The notes under the pieces were generated by a model. The model made no database searches, was not told where the DNA came from, and saw only the letters and a list, made by a program, of their open reading frames with translations. The position numbers were made by a program, and so were the translations under genes. Shown here one piece after another: positions 21,485 through 30,689 of a stretch of DNA of 36,176 nt. The DNA comes from an uncultured Nocardioidaceae bacterium (GTDB taxonomy: Bacteria; Actinomycetota; Actinomycetes; Propionibacteriales; Nocardioidaceae): assembly GCA_902805845.1 (NCBI GenBank), contig CADCUI010000039.1, positions 1 through 36,176 on the forward strand. The letters run 5' to 3'. Positions within the stretch are counted from its first letter, which is position 1. Each line of letters opens with the position of its first letter.

Positions 21485-22120
21485 ATGCTCGATCGCTTCC
21501 GCGCCTTCTGGACCGCAGTGTTCACCCCCGTGGTGAACCTGCTCCTGAGGTGGGGCGTCAGCCCGGACGCGGTGACCCTGGTCGGCACCCTCGGCGTCGT
21601 CGCCGGCGCCCTGGTCTTCTTCCCGCGTGGGGATCTCTTCGTCGGAGTGCTGGTGATCACCGCGTTCGTGTTCTCCGACCTCGTCGACGGGGCCATGGCC
21701 CGCCAGTCCGGCCGCGTCAGCGTCTTCGGCGCCTTCCTCGACTCCACCCTCGACCGGATCGGCGACGCGGCGATCTTCGCCGGCTTGGCGATGTACTTCG
21801 TCGGGCCCGGTGACAACGACGCGCTCGCCGCGCTGGCGATCTACTGCCTGGTGATGGGCTCGGTGACCTCCTACGCCCGGGCGCGGGCCGAGGCGCTGGG
21901 AATGCAGGCGAAGGTAGGGATCGCCGAACGGGCCGACCGGCTGGTCTCCATCCTCGTCATCACCGGGCTCGCCGACCTGGCCGTCATCCTCGGGGCGAGC
22001 CAGAAGGCGTTGTGGGCAATCCCGGTCACGCTCGGCGCGCTGGCCGTGGCGAGCACCGTGACCGTGGTGCAGCGCATCCTCGTCGTGCGCCGGCAGGCCC
22101 ACGCCCTGGCAGCTTCCTGA
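21485..22120 (+). CDS. pgsA: CDP-alcohol phosphatidyltransferase, phosphatidylinositol phosphate synthase
   Basis: A 211-residue membrane enzyme that joins inositol-1-phosphate to CDP-diacylglycerol, the first step to phosphatidylinositol and the PIM glycolipids. The family signature is complete: D65-x2-D68-G-x2-A-R, then G82-x3-D86-x3-D90. About six membrane spans are visible. The gene is followed directly by the PIM acyltransferase and PimA genes, which strongly supports the inositol-lipid assignment over plain phosphatidylglycerol-phosphate synthase. The ATG at 21485 lies 13 bases after the HIT stop. Confidence 0.92.
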   Translation: MLDRFRAFWTAVFTPVVNLLLRWGVSPDAVTLVGTLGVVAGALVFFPRGDLFVGVLVITAFVFSDLVDGAMARQSGRVSVFGAFLDSTLDRIGDAAIFAGLAMYFVGPGDNDALAALAIYCLVMGSVTSYARARAEALGMQAKVGIAERADRLVSILVITGLADLAVILGASQKALWAIPVTLGALAVASTVTVVQRILVVRRQAHALAAS

Positions 22121-23071
22121 GTGGTGAGGACGATCCTCGGCGGACCGCTGGGCCGCGGGCTCGGCCGTGCCGCCTCGGTGTCCGCGGAGCAGGCGGTCGC
22201 CACCGGCTACGTCACCGGCTGGAAAGTGGTGCGCCGCCTCCCCGAGCCGCAGGCGCGCCGGCTCTTCGACGCCGGCGCCGACCGTGTCCACCGGCGGGAC
22301 GGGCGCGGGGTCCGTCGGCTGCGCTCGAACCTGGCCAGGGTGCGGCCCGAGCTGTCGCGCAGCGGGCTGGAGGACCTGGTCCACCGCGGGGTCCGCTCCT
22401 ACTTCCGCTACTGGTGCGAGTCGTTCCGGCTGCCGGCCTGGCCGCTCGACGACCTCGTCGCCCGCACCCGCACCGTTCGCGAGGAGCGGCTCCGCACGCC
22501 GTACGCCGAGGGCCGCGGGGTCGTCATGCCGCTGCCGCACCAGGCGAACTGGGACTGGGCCGGCGCCTGGGCCGGCGCCACGGGCATGCCCGTCACCACG
22601 GTGGCCGAGAGACTGAGGCCCGAGCGGCTCTACGACGAGTTCGTCGACTACCGGGCCGGCCTGGGCATGAGGATCCTGCCGCTGACCGGCGGGGAACCGC
22701 CGCTGCGGCTGCTCGAGGACAGCCTGAGGGAGGGCGCGTTCGTGCCGCTCCTCGCCGACCGTGACCTCGGCCGCACCGCGGTCGAGGTGACGCTGTGCGG
22801 CCACCGGGCCCGGATGCCGACCGGGCCCGCGCTGCTCGCCCGAGAGACGGGCGCCGCGCTCGTCCCGCTGACGCTGGCGTACGTGGGAGACCCCTCCCGG
22901 CCGGAGCTCGAGCTGACCTTCGCCGAGGAGGTGCCGGTGGGCGCCGGAGCGGAGGGCGTCGGGCGAGCGATGCAGCAGGTGGCCGACGTGTTCACCGCCG
23001 GCCTGAGGGCACACCCGGAGGACTGGCACATGATGCAGCGGGTCTTCTCCGACGACGAGGGGACAGCCTGA
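22121..23071 (+). CDS. patA: Phosphatidylinositol mannoside acyltransferase
   Basis: A 316-residue LpxL/HtrB-like acyltransferase. The catalytic HX4D motif is H140-QANW-D145 (MPLPHQANWDWAGAW), followed by LADRDLGRTAVEVTLCGHRA and the RMPTGPALLARETGAALVP acceptor-side region. In mycobacteria PatA acylates the mannose of PIM1/PIM2 on the inner face of the membrane. The gene begins directly after pgsA with tandem GTGs (22121, 22124) and its stop overlaps pimA (TGATG), so the three genes form one coupled unit. Confidence 0.92.
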   Translation: MVRTILGGPLGRGLGRAASVSAEQAVATGYVTGWKVVRRLPEPQARRLFDAGADRVHRRDGRGVRRLRSNLARVRPELSRSGLEDLVHRGVRSYFRYWCESFRLPAWPLDDLVARTRTVREERLRTPYAEGRGVVMPLPHQANWDWAGAWAGATGMPVTTVAERLRPERLYDEFVDYRAGLGMRILPLTGGEPPLRLLEDSLREGAFVPLLADRDLGRTAVEVTLCGHRARMPTGPALLARETGAALVPLTLAYVGDPSRPELELTFAEEVPVGAGAEGVGRAMQQVADVFTAGLRAHPEDWHMMQRVFSDDEGTA

Positions 23072-24312
23072 TGCGGATCGGTCTCGTGTGCCCCTACTCC
23101 TTCGACGTCCACGGCGGGGTGCAGCACCACGTCCGGTCGTTGGCGGCGAGCCTGCACGCCTTGGGGCACCAGGTGGCGGTCCTGGCGCCGGGCGAGCAGC
23201 CGGACGCCGACGGCGGCCGGGCGCCGGCGTACGTGACGACGACCGGGCGGGCGATCGCGATGCCCTACAACGGGTCGGTCGCGCGGGTGGCCTTCGGCCC
23301 GCTCGTCGCCGCGCGGGTGCGCCGATGGCTCGCCGACGGTCGCTTCGACGTGCTCCACATCCACGAGCCCGCCACGCCGAGCGTCTCGGTGCTCGCGCTC
23401 TGGGCCGCCCGCGCCCCCGTGGTGGCGACCTTCCACACCTCCCAGGAGCGCTCCCGCACGCTCGAGACCTCCGCGGCGACCCTGCTGCGGGCCGGCCTGG
23501 CGAAGATCGAGGGGCACATCGCCGTGTCGGAGGCCGCTCGGGAGACGATGGCGCGCTACCTCGAGGTGACGCCGACCCTCGTCCCGAACGGGGTGCACCT
23601 CGCCGACCTCGTCCCTGACCGCGCGGCACCAGCGCGAGCGGACGACACGGCTCCCACCCTGCTCTTCCTCGGCCGGCTCGACGAGCCCCGCAAGGGGCTG
23701 TCGGTGCTCCTCGCCGCGCTCCCCTCCATCGCGCGGCGGCATCCCGCGGTGCGACTGGTGGTGGCCGGAGCAGGCAACGGGCCGGCAGTCGTGCGCGCGC
23801 TCCCGGAGGAGGTGCGCCACCGCGTCGAGGTCCGGGGCATCGTGGACGAGGCCGCCAAGGCGCGGCTGCTCGCGGGGGCGGACGTCCTCGTGGCGCCCAA
23901 CACCCACGGCGAGAGCTTCGGGATCGTGCTGGTGGAGGCGATGGCCGCAGGAACGGCGGTGGTCGCCAGTGACCTGCCCGCCTTCCGCCGCGTGCTCGAC
24001 GACGGCAGCCTCGGCCGGCTCTGCACCCCCGGCGACCCCGGCGGTCTGGCCCGTGAGGTCACCCGGGTGCTCGCGGACCGCGACGGCCGGGCACGGCTGG
24101 CGGACCGGGCCGCGGTCGCCGCGGCGGCGTACGACTGGCCGGTCCTGACCCCCCGCATCCTGGAGGTGTACCGGTCGGTGCTCAGGCGCCCTCGCGCCGT
24201 CGCGGCCGGGCTGAGCGGCCCGCTCCCGGCACTGGCCGTCGGCGGTAGGATGGGGGCATCCATCGTCCCGGGCGCCGCGGCGTCCCCCGAGCACGAAGAA
24301 GAGCGCACGTGA
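23071..24312 (+). CDS. pimA: GDP-mannose-dependent phosphatidylinositol alpha-mannosyltransferase
   Basis: A 413-residue GT4-family, GT-B-fold glycosyltransferase that adds the first mannose to phosphatidylinositol. The N-terminal [20 protein letters not shown] holds the glycine-rich acceptor loop. [10 protein letters not shown], the nucleotide-sugar region [13 protein letters not shown] (198-210) and the EX7E motif E281-SFGIVLV-E289 follow. A C-terminal extension of about 30 Ala/Pro-rich residues follows the domain. ATG 23071 overlaps the patA stop, and its own stop overlaps the pdxS GTG (GTGA). Confidence 0.95.
   Translation: MRIGLVCPYSFDVHGGVQHHVRSLAASLHALGHQVAVLAPGEQPDADGGRAPAYVTTTGRAIAMPYNGSVARVAFGPLVAARVRRWLADGRFDVLHIHEPATPSVSVLALWAARAPVVATFHTSQERSRTLETSAATLLRAGLAKIEGHIAVSEAARETMARYLEVTPTLVPNGVHLADLVPDRAAPARADDTAPTLLFLGRLDEPRKGLSVLLAALPSIARRHPAVRLVVAGAGNGPAVVRALPEEVRHRVEVRGIVDEAAKARLLAGADVLVAPNTHGESFGIVLVEAMAAGTAVVASDLPAFRRVLDDGSLGRLCTPGDPGGLAREVTRVLADRDGRARLADRAAVAAAAYDWPVLTPRILEVYRSVLRRPRAVAAGLSGPLPALAVGGRMGASIVPGAAASPEHEEERT
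24246..24251 (+). promoter_or_regulatory. Possible internal promoter for pdxS
   Basis: TAGGAT within the 3' end of pimA lies 57 bases before the pdxS GTG. It fits the local -10 pattern and could give pdxS its own transcript, while coupling from pimA remains possible. Confidence 0.35.
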
Positions 24313-25244
24313 CTGACGGCACCACCGACATCCAGACCTCCGACCAGGGCTCCGCACCGCAGCGCGCCACCGGCACCGCGGGGGTGAAGCGAGGCATGGC
24401 GGAGATGCTGAAGGGCGGCGTCATCATGGACGTCGTCACGGCCGAGCAGGCGAAGATCGCCGAGGACGCCGGTGCCGTCGCGGTGATGGCGCTCGAGCGG
24501 GTGCCCGCCGACATCCGTGCCCAGGGCGGGGTCTCCCGGATGAGCGACCCCGACATGATCGACGGCATCATCGAGGCCGTCTCGATCCCGGTCATGGCGA
24601 AGGCCCGGATCGGCCACTTCGCCGAGGCCCAGGTCCTGCAGAGCCTCGGCGTCGACTACATCGACGAGTCGGAGGTGCTGACCCCGGCCGACTACGCGCA
24701 CCACATCGACAAGTGGGCGTTCACCGCTCCCTTCGTCTGCGGGGCCACCAACCTCGGCGAGGCCCTGAGGCGGATCACCGAGGGCGCGGCGATGATCCGC
24801 TCGAAGGGTGAGGCCGGCACGGGCGACGTCTCCAACGCGGTCACCCACATGCGCACCATCCGCGCGGAGCTGCGGCGGCTGCAGGGCATGGAGAAGGACG
24901 AGCTGTACGTCGCGGCCAAGGAGCTCCAGGCGCCGTACGCGCTGGTCAAGGAGGTCGCCGAGGCCGGCAAGCTGCCGGTGGTCCTCTTCACCGCCGGCGG
25001 CATCGCGACCCCGGCCGACGCCGCGATGATGATGCAGCTCGGCGCCGAGGGTGTGTTCGTTGGCTCCGGCATCTTCAAGGCCGGCAACCCGGCCCAGCGT
25101 GCCGAGGCGATCGTGAAGGCCACGACGTTCTTCGACGACCCCGACGTGGTCGCCAAGGTCTCCCGCGGTCTGGGCGAGGCGATGGTCGGCCTCAACGTGG
25201 AGGACATCGCCCAGCCGCACCGGCTGGCCCAGCGCGGCTGGTAG
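24309..25244 (+). CDS. pdxS: Pyridoxal 5'-phosphate synthase, lyase subunit PdxS
   Basis: A 311-residue TIM-barrel enzyme that combines ribose-5-phosphate, glyceraldehyde-3-phosphate and ammonia into PLP. Visible are [20 protein letters not shown] with Asp41, the first imine Lys98 in [13 protein letters not shown], the second Lys166 in [12 protein letters not shown], and [14 protein letters not shown] near the end. The GTG at 24309 overlaps the pimA stop. Ammonia is supplied by PdxT (27934). The two genes, normally adjacent or nearly so, are separated here by about 2.7 kb holding four SipW/TasA-type genes. Confidence 0.97.
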   Translation: MTDGTTDIQTSDQGSAPQRATGTAGVKRGMAEMLKGGVIMDVVTAEQAKIAEDAGAVAVMALERVPADIRAQGGVSRMSDPDMIDGIIEAVSIPVMAKARIGHFAEAQVLQSLGVDYIDESEVLTPADYAHHIDKWAFTAPFVCGATNLGEALRRITEGAAMIRSKGEAGTGDVSNAVTHMRTIRAELRRLQGMEKDELYVAAKELQAPYALVKEVAEAGKLPVVLFTAGGIATPADAAMMMQLGAEGVFVGSGIFKAGNPAQRAEAIVKATTFFDDPDVVAKVSRGLGEAMVGLNVEDIAQPHRLAQRGW

Positions 25245-25404
25245 CCGCGCAGCAGGGACAGGCGGCGGGCGAAGGCCCGACGATATCCGTCCCTATTTTT
25301 CTCTTAACTTCTTCCTCCGCCACCCGATGGGGGAGTCGGCTACGCCCGACGTGGGCGTCCTTGTCCGGCGCGTGCCGGACTGGTCCCAGCCGGCAGGAGT
25401 GGGC
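25245..25404 (+). promoter_or_regulatory. Promoter/leader of the SipW cassette
   Basis: After pdxS an unusually T-rich stretch (about 25291-25315) stands out from the GC-rich background and is a likely promoter or upstream element. A 7-bp hairpin follows, GTCCGGC (25363-25369) with GCCGGAC (25374-25380), then the ribosome site AGGAG before ATG 25405. The T-rich part could alternatively be the tail of a pdxS terminator. I see no known riboswitch. Confidence 0.45.
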
Positions 25405-25947
25405 ATGAAGAAGACAGTGAAGGGCATCCTCGCCACGGGTGCCGGTGTGGCGCTGCTGATCGGGGGCACCGGGACGCTCGCGTTCTGGACCGACAGCAAG
25501 CCGATCACCGGCGGTGCCATCAACAGCGGCCACCTGAGGCTCGTCACGGACGCGACGAACACCGGTTGCGGCGTCTGGAAGCTCGACTCGGGCGAGTCCG
25601 CCCCAGTGAGCTACACCGTCGGTGACCCGATCGTCCCCGGTGACGTGCTCACCCGGGAGTGCGCCTACACCGTGCAGGCCACCGGCAACCACCTCCGGGC
25701 CACGGTGGGGATCTCGGCCGTGAACTTCTCCGGCGCCTCCTCCAACTTCGGTGGGAGGCTCTCTGCGTCGGTTTCGGCGGTCAGGCTCAATGGGAGCCCG
25801 ATCACGAGCTTCACCGAGGCCGCCGACAGCGGGGCCCTGTCCGCCGACGTGACTGTCACCTTCGACTCGGCGGCCGCGAACTCGACCCAGGACCTCGCCA
25901 CCGTGCTCGACTCGCTCACGCTGACCGCCACCCAGGTGCACAGCTGA
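25405..25947 (+). CDS. Secreted protein with alternate (SipW-type) signal peptide
   Basis: A 180-residue protein. The N-terminus KKTVKGILATGAGVALLIGG followed by TGTLAFWTDSKPI matches the alternate-type signal peptide family (TIGR04089-like), which ends in an A-F-W-x-D motif and is processed by SipW signal peptidases. The mature part (about 150 residues) is Ser/Thr-rich beta structure with two Cys (in TGCGVW and RECAYT). ATG 25405 has AGGAG 5 bases upstream. It is the first gene of the cassette and probably a surface or fibre subunit, by analogy with TasA/CalY systems. Confidence 0.85.
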   Translation: MKKTVKGILATGAGVALLIGGTGTLAFWTDSKPITGGAINSGHLRLVTDATNTGCGVWKLDSGESAPVSYTVGDPIVPGDVLTRECAYTVQATGNHLRATVGISAVNFSGASSNFGGRLSASVSAVRLNGSPITSFTEAADSGALSADVTVTFDSAAANSTQDLATVLDSLTLTATQVHS

Positions 25948-25982
25948 CCGGACCCGCCGGCGCGGGTGGGCAGACAACCACG

Positions 25983-26564
25983 ATGACGACCTGGTCTCAG
26001 ACGACTCCACGGCGACGGGCCGGCCGGGTGGCCGGCGCGGTGCTGCTGGCTGCCGCGATCGCCCTGCTGGTCATCGCGGTGCTCGTGCCGATGGCCGCCG
26101 GTGGCAAGGCCTACACCGTCCTCACGAGCTCGATGTCGCCGGCGCTCGAGCCGGGCAGCCTGGCCATGGTGCGACCTGTCGACACCGAGAACATCGGCGT
26201 GGGTTCGGTGATCACCTACCAGCTCCAGTCCGACAAGCCCGAGGTGGTCACCCACCGGGTGGTGACCATGGGACTGCGCGAGGACGGCTCGCCGGTGTTC
26301 CGCACCAAGGGGGACGCCAATCCCACCCCTGACCCGGAGTGGGTGCGCCCCGTCCAGGTCATCGGCAGCGTCTGGTACGCCGTGCCCTACGTCGGCAGGC
26401 TCAACAGCCTCATGACCCCGCAGCACCGCGACCAGCTGATCCGGGCGATCGCGGTCTCGCTGATGGCCTACGGCCTGTTCGAGCTGCTGGTCGCCGCGCG
26501 GGACCGGCTGGCGCGACGTACCCGGCAGTGGGACCGCCGGTGGGGCCGGGAGGTGGCGCGATGA
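25983..26564 (+). CDS. SipW-like signal peptidase I (first of two)
   Basis: A 193-residue membrane peptidase of the ER-type S26 family. A first membrane span (about 15-37) is followed by TSSMSPALEPG with the catalytic Ser50. The second catalytic residue is His91 (VVTHRVV) in place of the bacterial Lys, as in SipW and eukaryotic signal peptidases. GDANPTPDPEWV is the conserved box after it, and a second span lies at about 145-165. A basic cytoplasmic tail ends in RRWGREVAR. The stop overlaps the ATG of the TasA-like gene (ATGA). It probably removes the signal peptides of the neighbouring proteins. Confidence 0.9.
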   Translation: MTTWSQTTPRRRAGRVAGAVLLAAAIALLVIAVLVPMAAGGKAYTVLTSSMSPALEPGSLAMVRPVDTENIGVGSVITYQLQSDKPEVVTHRVVTMGLREDGSPVFRTKGDANPTPDPEWVRPVQVIGSVWYAVPYVGRLNSLMTPQHRDQLIRAIAVSLMAYGLFELLVAARDRLARRTRQWDRRWGREVAR

Positions 26565-27151
26565 GGGAACGACTCCGCCGGCTGCGCCGCCTCGACGGCC
26601 GGTCCTTGCGCATCCTGCTGAGCCTCGGCGTCGTCGTCGGGATCGGCGCCACGGGCACCTTCGCCGCCTGGACCGACTCGGTCGCCATCACCGGCACGAC
26701 GATCTCGACCGGCACCATCGACCTGAAGGTGAACAACGCCGACACCGTGAGCACCTTCACCACCATGAACATCACCACGATGGTCCCGGGCAACTCCACG
26801 GCCGGGGTCCTCACCGTCTCCAACTCCGGGACCGCGCCGCTGAGGTACTACGTCAACGCGACCGTCTCCAACACCGACGGCAAGGGGCTGGGCAACGCCC
26901 TCGGCGCCAAGGTGACCGGGGACGCCACGGTCACCGGGTCCTCCCCCTCAGCCACCTGCGCAAGTGCTGCGCTGGGTGGCACCAGCACCGGCTTCGGCTC
27001 GAACCTGGTGAGCTCGGCGACACCGCGGCTGCTCGCCCCCGGCGCCTCCGAGACCTTGTGCATCCAGGCGACCCTGCCGAGCGGCGCTGCCCAGAGCCTC
27101 CAGAACGCGACCACGAGCATCCAGTTCAACTTCACCGGGAGCTCCTTCTGA
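26561..27151 (+). CDS. TasA/CalY-like protein with SipW-dependent signal peptide
   Basis: A 196-residue secreted protein. A basic N-terminus (RERLRRLRRLDGRS) precedes the hydrophobic LRILLSLGVVVGIGATGTFA and the A-W-T-D motif of SipW-dependent signals. The mature domain shares STAGVLTV, PLRYYV, DGKGL and ASETLCIQ with the protein at 11788, including two Cys positions, but lacks the C-terminal Fn3-like extension. The start and stop overlap the two signal peptidase genes (ATGA and TGATG). TasA homologues polymerise into extracellular fibres; that role here is inferred. Confidence 0.87.
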   Translation: MRERLRRLRRLDGRSLRILLSLGVVVGIGATGTFAAWTDSVAITGTTISTGTIDLKVNNADTVSTFTTMNITTMVPGNSTAGVLTVSNSGTAPLRYYVNATVSNTDGKGLGNALGAKVTGDATVTGSSPSATCASAALGGTSTGFGSNLVSSATPRLLAPGASETLCIQATLPSGAAQSLQNATTSIQFNFTGSSF

Positions 27152-27861
27152 TGCACGGGCTGACCCTCACCGTCGGACGGCACCTTCAGCAGCTGGCGCT
27201 GACGATCGCGGCCGTGCTCGGCGTCGTGTGCCTGCTGATGACCGTGGCCGCGCCGCTGCTCGGCGTACGGCCGCTGATCTTCCTGTCGGGCTCCATGGAG
27301 CCCACGATCCCGGCGGGCAGCCTGGGCTTCGCCCAGGTCATCCCCGCTGGGGAGATCGCCGTCGGCGACGTGGTCACGGTGCCGGTCGAGGACTCCTACC
27401 TCACCCACAGGGTCATCGAGGTCACCCATCACCACCACGCGGCCGCGCTGCGACTGCAGGGGGACGGCAACCGGGATCCCGACCCGTCGGTCCACCAGGT
27501 GACCGAGGTGCCGAAGGTGATCACGTTCGTGCCGGAGGCGGGCACCGTGGTGGCCTGGTTCTCCCGGCCACCCGGGGTCTACGTGCTCGCTGCCTATGTC
27601 GCGTTCGCGGTCGGCCTCCTGCGGCGCCGTCACGACCGGGGCAACCGTCACGAGGTCGGCAGACACCGTCGCGAGGACCAGCGCGGAAGCCGCCGGCGCC
27701 GGCAGGGAGCGTCGACACTCCAGCAGGGTCGCCGGTGGGGGCGGCGTGCGGTCGCAGCAGGGGTGGCGACGAGGGCTCCCCTGGCCGGCTCGCGACCACT
27801 CCGCGCCGCCCTCGACACGCGCCCTTGCTACGAGCTCACCGGCAGGCTTGCCTGCTTCTGA
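27151..27861 (+). CDS. SipW-like signal peptidase I (second), with basic C-terminal tail
   Basis: A 236-residue ER-type S26 peptidase. A first span lies at about 15-37. FLSGSMEPTIPAG carries the catalytic Ser48, LTHRVIEV the catalytic His86, and GDGNRDPDP the conserved box. A second span at about 137-160 (PGVYVLAAYVAFAVGLL) is followed by an unusual tail of about 75 residues rich in Arg, Gly and His and ending in Cys (GRLACF). ATG 27151 overlaps the stop of the TasA-like gene. Two different SipW enzymes in one cassette suggest separate substrates, or a division between cleavage and assembly. Confidence 0.88.
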   Translation: MHGLTLTVGRHLQQLALTIAAVLGVVCLLMTVAAPLLGVRPLIFLSGSMEPTIPAGSLGFAQVIPAGEIAVGDVVTVPVEDSYLTHRVIEVTHHHHAAALRLQGDGNRDPDPSVHQVTEVPKVITFVPEAGTVVAWFSRPPGVYVLAAYVAFAVGLLRRRHDRGNRHEVGRHRREDQRGSRRRRQGASTLQQGRRWGRRAVAAGVATRAPLAGSRPLRAALDTRPCYELTGRLACF

Positions 27862-27921
27862 GGGAGCTCACCAGGGCTGGTCGCCGGGGGTCACCGAGCG
27901 GGGGCGTCTCAGGCCGCCGCC

Positions 27922-27927
27922 TACGAT
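27922..27927 (+). promoter_or_regulatory. -10 element for a leaderless pdxT mRNA
   Basis: TACGAT lies 6 bases before the pdxT GTG at 27934. With no ribosome site present, transcription would start at or next to the GTG. This gives pdxT a promoter independent of pdxS, as expected once the cassette separated them. Confidence 0.5.
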
Positions 27928-27933
27928 GGAACG

Positions 27934-28542
27934 GTGACCCACCCCCTTCGTGTCGGCGTGCTCGCGCTGCAGGGCGACGTCCGTGAGCACCTCGCCATGC
28001 TCGAGGCGTCCGGGGTGGAAGCGGTGCCGGTACGCCGCGCCGAGGAGCTCGGCTCCCTCGACGGCCTCGTGCTGCCGGGTGGCGAGTCCACCACGATGTC
28101 GAAGCTGGCGAGGACCTTCGACCTGCTGGAGCCGCTGCGCCAGGCCGCGAAGGACGGACTGCCGATGTTCGGCACCTGTGCGGGGATGATCATGCTCGCC
28201 GACCGGATCGAGGGCGGGACCGCGGACCAGGAGACGATCGGCGGGCTCGACGTGGTCGTGCGGCGCAATGCCTTCGGCCGCCAGGTGGACTCGTTCGAGG
28301 CCGACCTCGACGTGGCGCGGCTCGGCGAGGTCTTCCACGCGATGTTCATCCGTGCGCCGTGGGTCGAGGGCGTCGGCCCCGACGTCGAGGTGGTCGCCAC
28401 CGTGGCCACCGGCCCGGCCACCGGTAGGATCGTGGCGGTTCGCCAGGGGCACCTGCTCGCCACCTCCTTCCACCCGGAGGTGACCGGCGACGCGCGCATC
28501 CACGAGGTCTTCGTCGAGATCGTGCGCGACGCTGCGAGCTGA
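27934..28542 (+). CDS. pdxT: Pyridoxal 5'-phosphate synthase, glutaminase subunit PdxT
   Basis: A 202-residue class I glutamine amidotransferase that hydrolyses glutamine and channels ammonia to PdxS. The start [14 protein letters not shown], the LPGGESTTM loop (48-55), the nucleophile Cys82 (FGTCAGMI) and the His180-Pro-Glu182 pair (SFHPEVTGD) complete the catalytic triad. GTG 27934 is probably the first base of the mRNA. The gene lies 72 bases after the second SipW gene and upstream of yebC. Confidence 0.96.
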   Translation: MTHPLRVGVLALQGDVREHLAMLEASGVEAVPVRRAEELGSLDGLVLPGGESTTMSKLARTFDLLEPLRQAAKDGLPMFGTCAGMIMLADRIEGGTADQETIGGLDVVVRRNAFGRQVDSFEADLDVARLGEVFHAMFIRAPWVEGVGPDVEVVATVATGPATGRIVAVRQGHLLATSFHPEVTGDARIHEVFVEIVRDAAS

Positions 28543-28620
28543 GCCGGACCGGTCGCGCGGGAGCGCGGCAGTCCTGGCGGGCGCGGCCACCTGGCCACCG
28601 AGCGAGCGGAGGAACCTGCC

Positions 28621-29385
<765 letters not shown>

Positions 29386-29388
29386 CCC

Positions 29389-29445
29389 CCGCCGAGTCGG
29401 CGCTTGTGCACGCCGAGATGCCGCCGAGTCGGCGCTTGTGCACGC
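29389..29445. repeat. 25-bp perfect direct repeat after yebC
   Basis: Positions 29389-29413 and 29421-29445 are identical over 25 bases, separated by CGAGATG. Each copy contains the palindrome GCCGA-G-TCGGC followed by GCGCTTGTGCACGC. The pair lies between the yebC stop and the ruvC promoter. It looks like a REP-type intergenic element or a terminator made from repeated palindromes. Confidence 0.8.
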
Positions 29446-29525
29446 GATGACCGCGCGCGGACGCGCTGTCGACGACCTCGGCGGCGAGTCTGGTCGGCTC
29501 GGGACCACCGGCGCGGCTACCTTGT

Positions 29526-29545
29526 GTCCGAACGTCTGTTCGGAC
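29526..29545 (+). promoter_or_regulatory. LexA-type SOS box upstream of ruvC
   Basis: GTCCGAAC-GTCT-GTTCGGAC is a perfect 8-base-arm inverted repeat containing CGAAC-N4-GTTCG, the actinobacterial/Gram-positive LexA operator form. It lies 13 bases before the ruvC ATG, where LexA would block transcription of ruvCAB until DNA damage. Confidence 0.85.
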
Positions 29546-29558
29546 AGAAGGGGCTGCG

Positions 29559-30092
29559 ATGCGCGTGCTGGGGATCGACCCGGGGCTGACCCGGTGTGGC
29601 CTCGGCGTCGTCACCGGCTCCGTGGGGCGTCCGCTGCACCCGGTGGCCTTTGACGTGATCCGCACCGGCGCCGACCTCCCGGTCGCCGAGCGGCTCAGGC
29701 TCGTCGACGAAGGCATCGGCTCCTGGCTCGACGAGCACCAGCCGGACCGGGTGGCGGTCGAGCGCGTCTTCAGCCAGCACAACGTCCGCACCGTGATGGG
29801 CACCGCCCAGGTCAGCGGGATCGCCCTGGTCGCGGCCGCACGACGCGGCATCCCGGTGGCGATGCACACCCCCAGTGAGGTGAAGGCGGCGGTGACAGGC
29901 AGCGGGAGGGCCGACAAGGACCAGGTCGGCGCCATGGTCACCCGCCTGCTGCGACTCGACCGACGCCCGACCCCTGCGGACGCCGCGGACGCGCTGGCAC
30001 TCGCCATCTGCCACATCTGGAGGGGCGGGGCCCAGGACCGCATCCAGAGTGCACTGGCCCGGGCCGTGCCGGTCGGAAGGGGACAACGATGA
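29559..30092 (+). CDS. ruvC: Holliday junction resolvase RuvC
   Basis: A 177-residue endonuclease that cuts Holliday junctions. The acidic active site is visible: Asp7 ([10 protein letters not shown]), Glu68 (VAVERVF), and Asp141/Asp144 ([11 protein letters not shown]). The start is ATG 29559, directly after the SOS box, with AGGGG upstream. The stop overlaps ruvA (ATGA). It is the first gene of the ruvCAB operon, probably induced by the SOS response. Confidence 0.98.
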   Translation: MRVLGIDPGLTRCGLGVVTGSVGRPLHPVAFDVIRTGADLPVAERLRLVDEGIGSWLDEHQPDRVAVERVFSQHNVRTVMGTAQVSGIALVAAARRGIPVAMHTPSEVKAAVTGSGRADKDQVGAMVTRLLRLDRRPTPADAADALALAICHIWRGGAQDRIQSALARAVPVGRGQR

Positions 30093-30688
30093 TCGCCTTC
30101 GTCAGAGGTGCCGTGGCGTCGGTCGGACCCGGCTCCGCCGTGCTCGACGTCGGCGGGGTGGGCCTGGAGCTGCAGTGCACGCCGGGCACCCTCGCGTCGC
30201 TTCGGGACGGCAGCACGGTCACTCTGCCGACGAGCATGGTGGTGCGTGAGGAGTCGCTGACGATCTTCGGGTTCCTCGACGAGGACGAGAAAGGTGTCTT
30301 CGAGATGTTGCTGACGGCCAGCGGAGTGGGGCCCAAGCTGGCACAGGCCATGCTCGCCGTGCACAGCCCCGACGAGCTCCGGCGCGCGGTGACCCGCGAG
30401 GACGTGCGGGCGCTGACCCAGGTGCCCGGCATCGGTCAGAAGGGCGCGCAGCGCATCATCCTCGAGCTCAAGGACCGCATCGGCCCACCCACGGCGAGCA
30501 GCTCGGGCGCGTCGGTGGCGGCGACCGAGCCGGCCTGGCGAGCGCAGGTTCGCGAGGGGCTGGTCGGTCTCGGGTGGTCGGCCAAGGACGCAGACCGCGC
30601 CGTCGACTCCGTGGCTCCCGAGGGTGGGTCCGTGCCCGACGTCGGTGAGGTGCTCCGGGCCGCGCTGCGCACGCTGAGCCGGGCGTGA
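30089..30688 (+). CDS. ruvA: Holliday junction DNA helicase subunit RuvA
   Basis: A 199-residue DNA-binding subunit that holds the four-way junction and loads RuvB. It has an N-terminal OB fold ([20 protein letters not shown]), helix-hairpin-helix motifs ([31 protein letters not shown]) and a C-terminal RuvB-binding domain ([15 protein letters not shown]). It is coupled to ruvC by an ATGA overlap and lies 1 base before ruvB. Confidence 0.97.
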   Translation: MIAFVRGAVASVGPGSAVLDVGGVGLELQCTPGTLASLRDGSTVTLPTSMVVREESLTIFGFLDEDEKGVFEMLLTASGVGPKLAQAMLAVHSPDELRRAVTREDVRALTQVPGIGQKGAQRIILELKDRIGPPTASSSGASVAATEPAWRAQVREGLVGLGWSAKDADRAVDSVAPEGGSVPDVGEVLRAALRTLSRA

Positions 30689-30689
30689 C

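Noticed and set aside
25245-25404. Riboswitch upstream of the SipW cassette
   Set aside because: Only one short hairpin is present, and no recognised cyclic-dinucleotide or other aptamer core was found.
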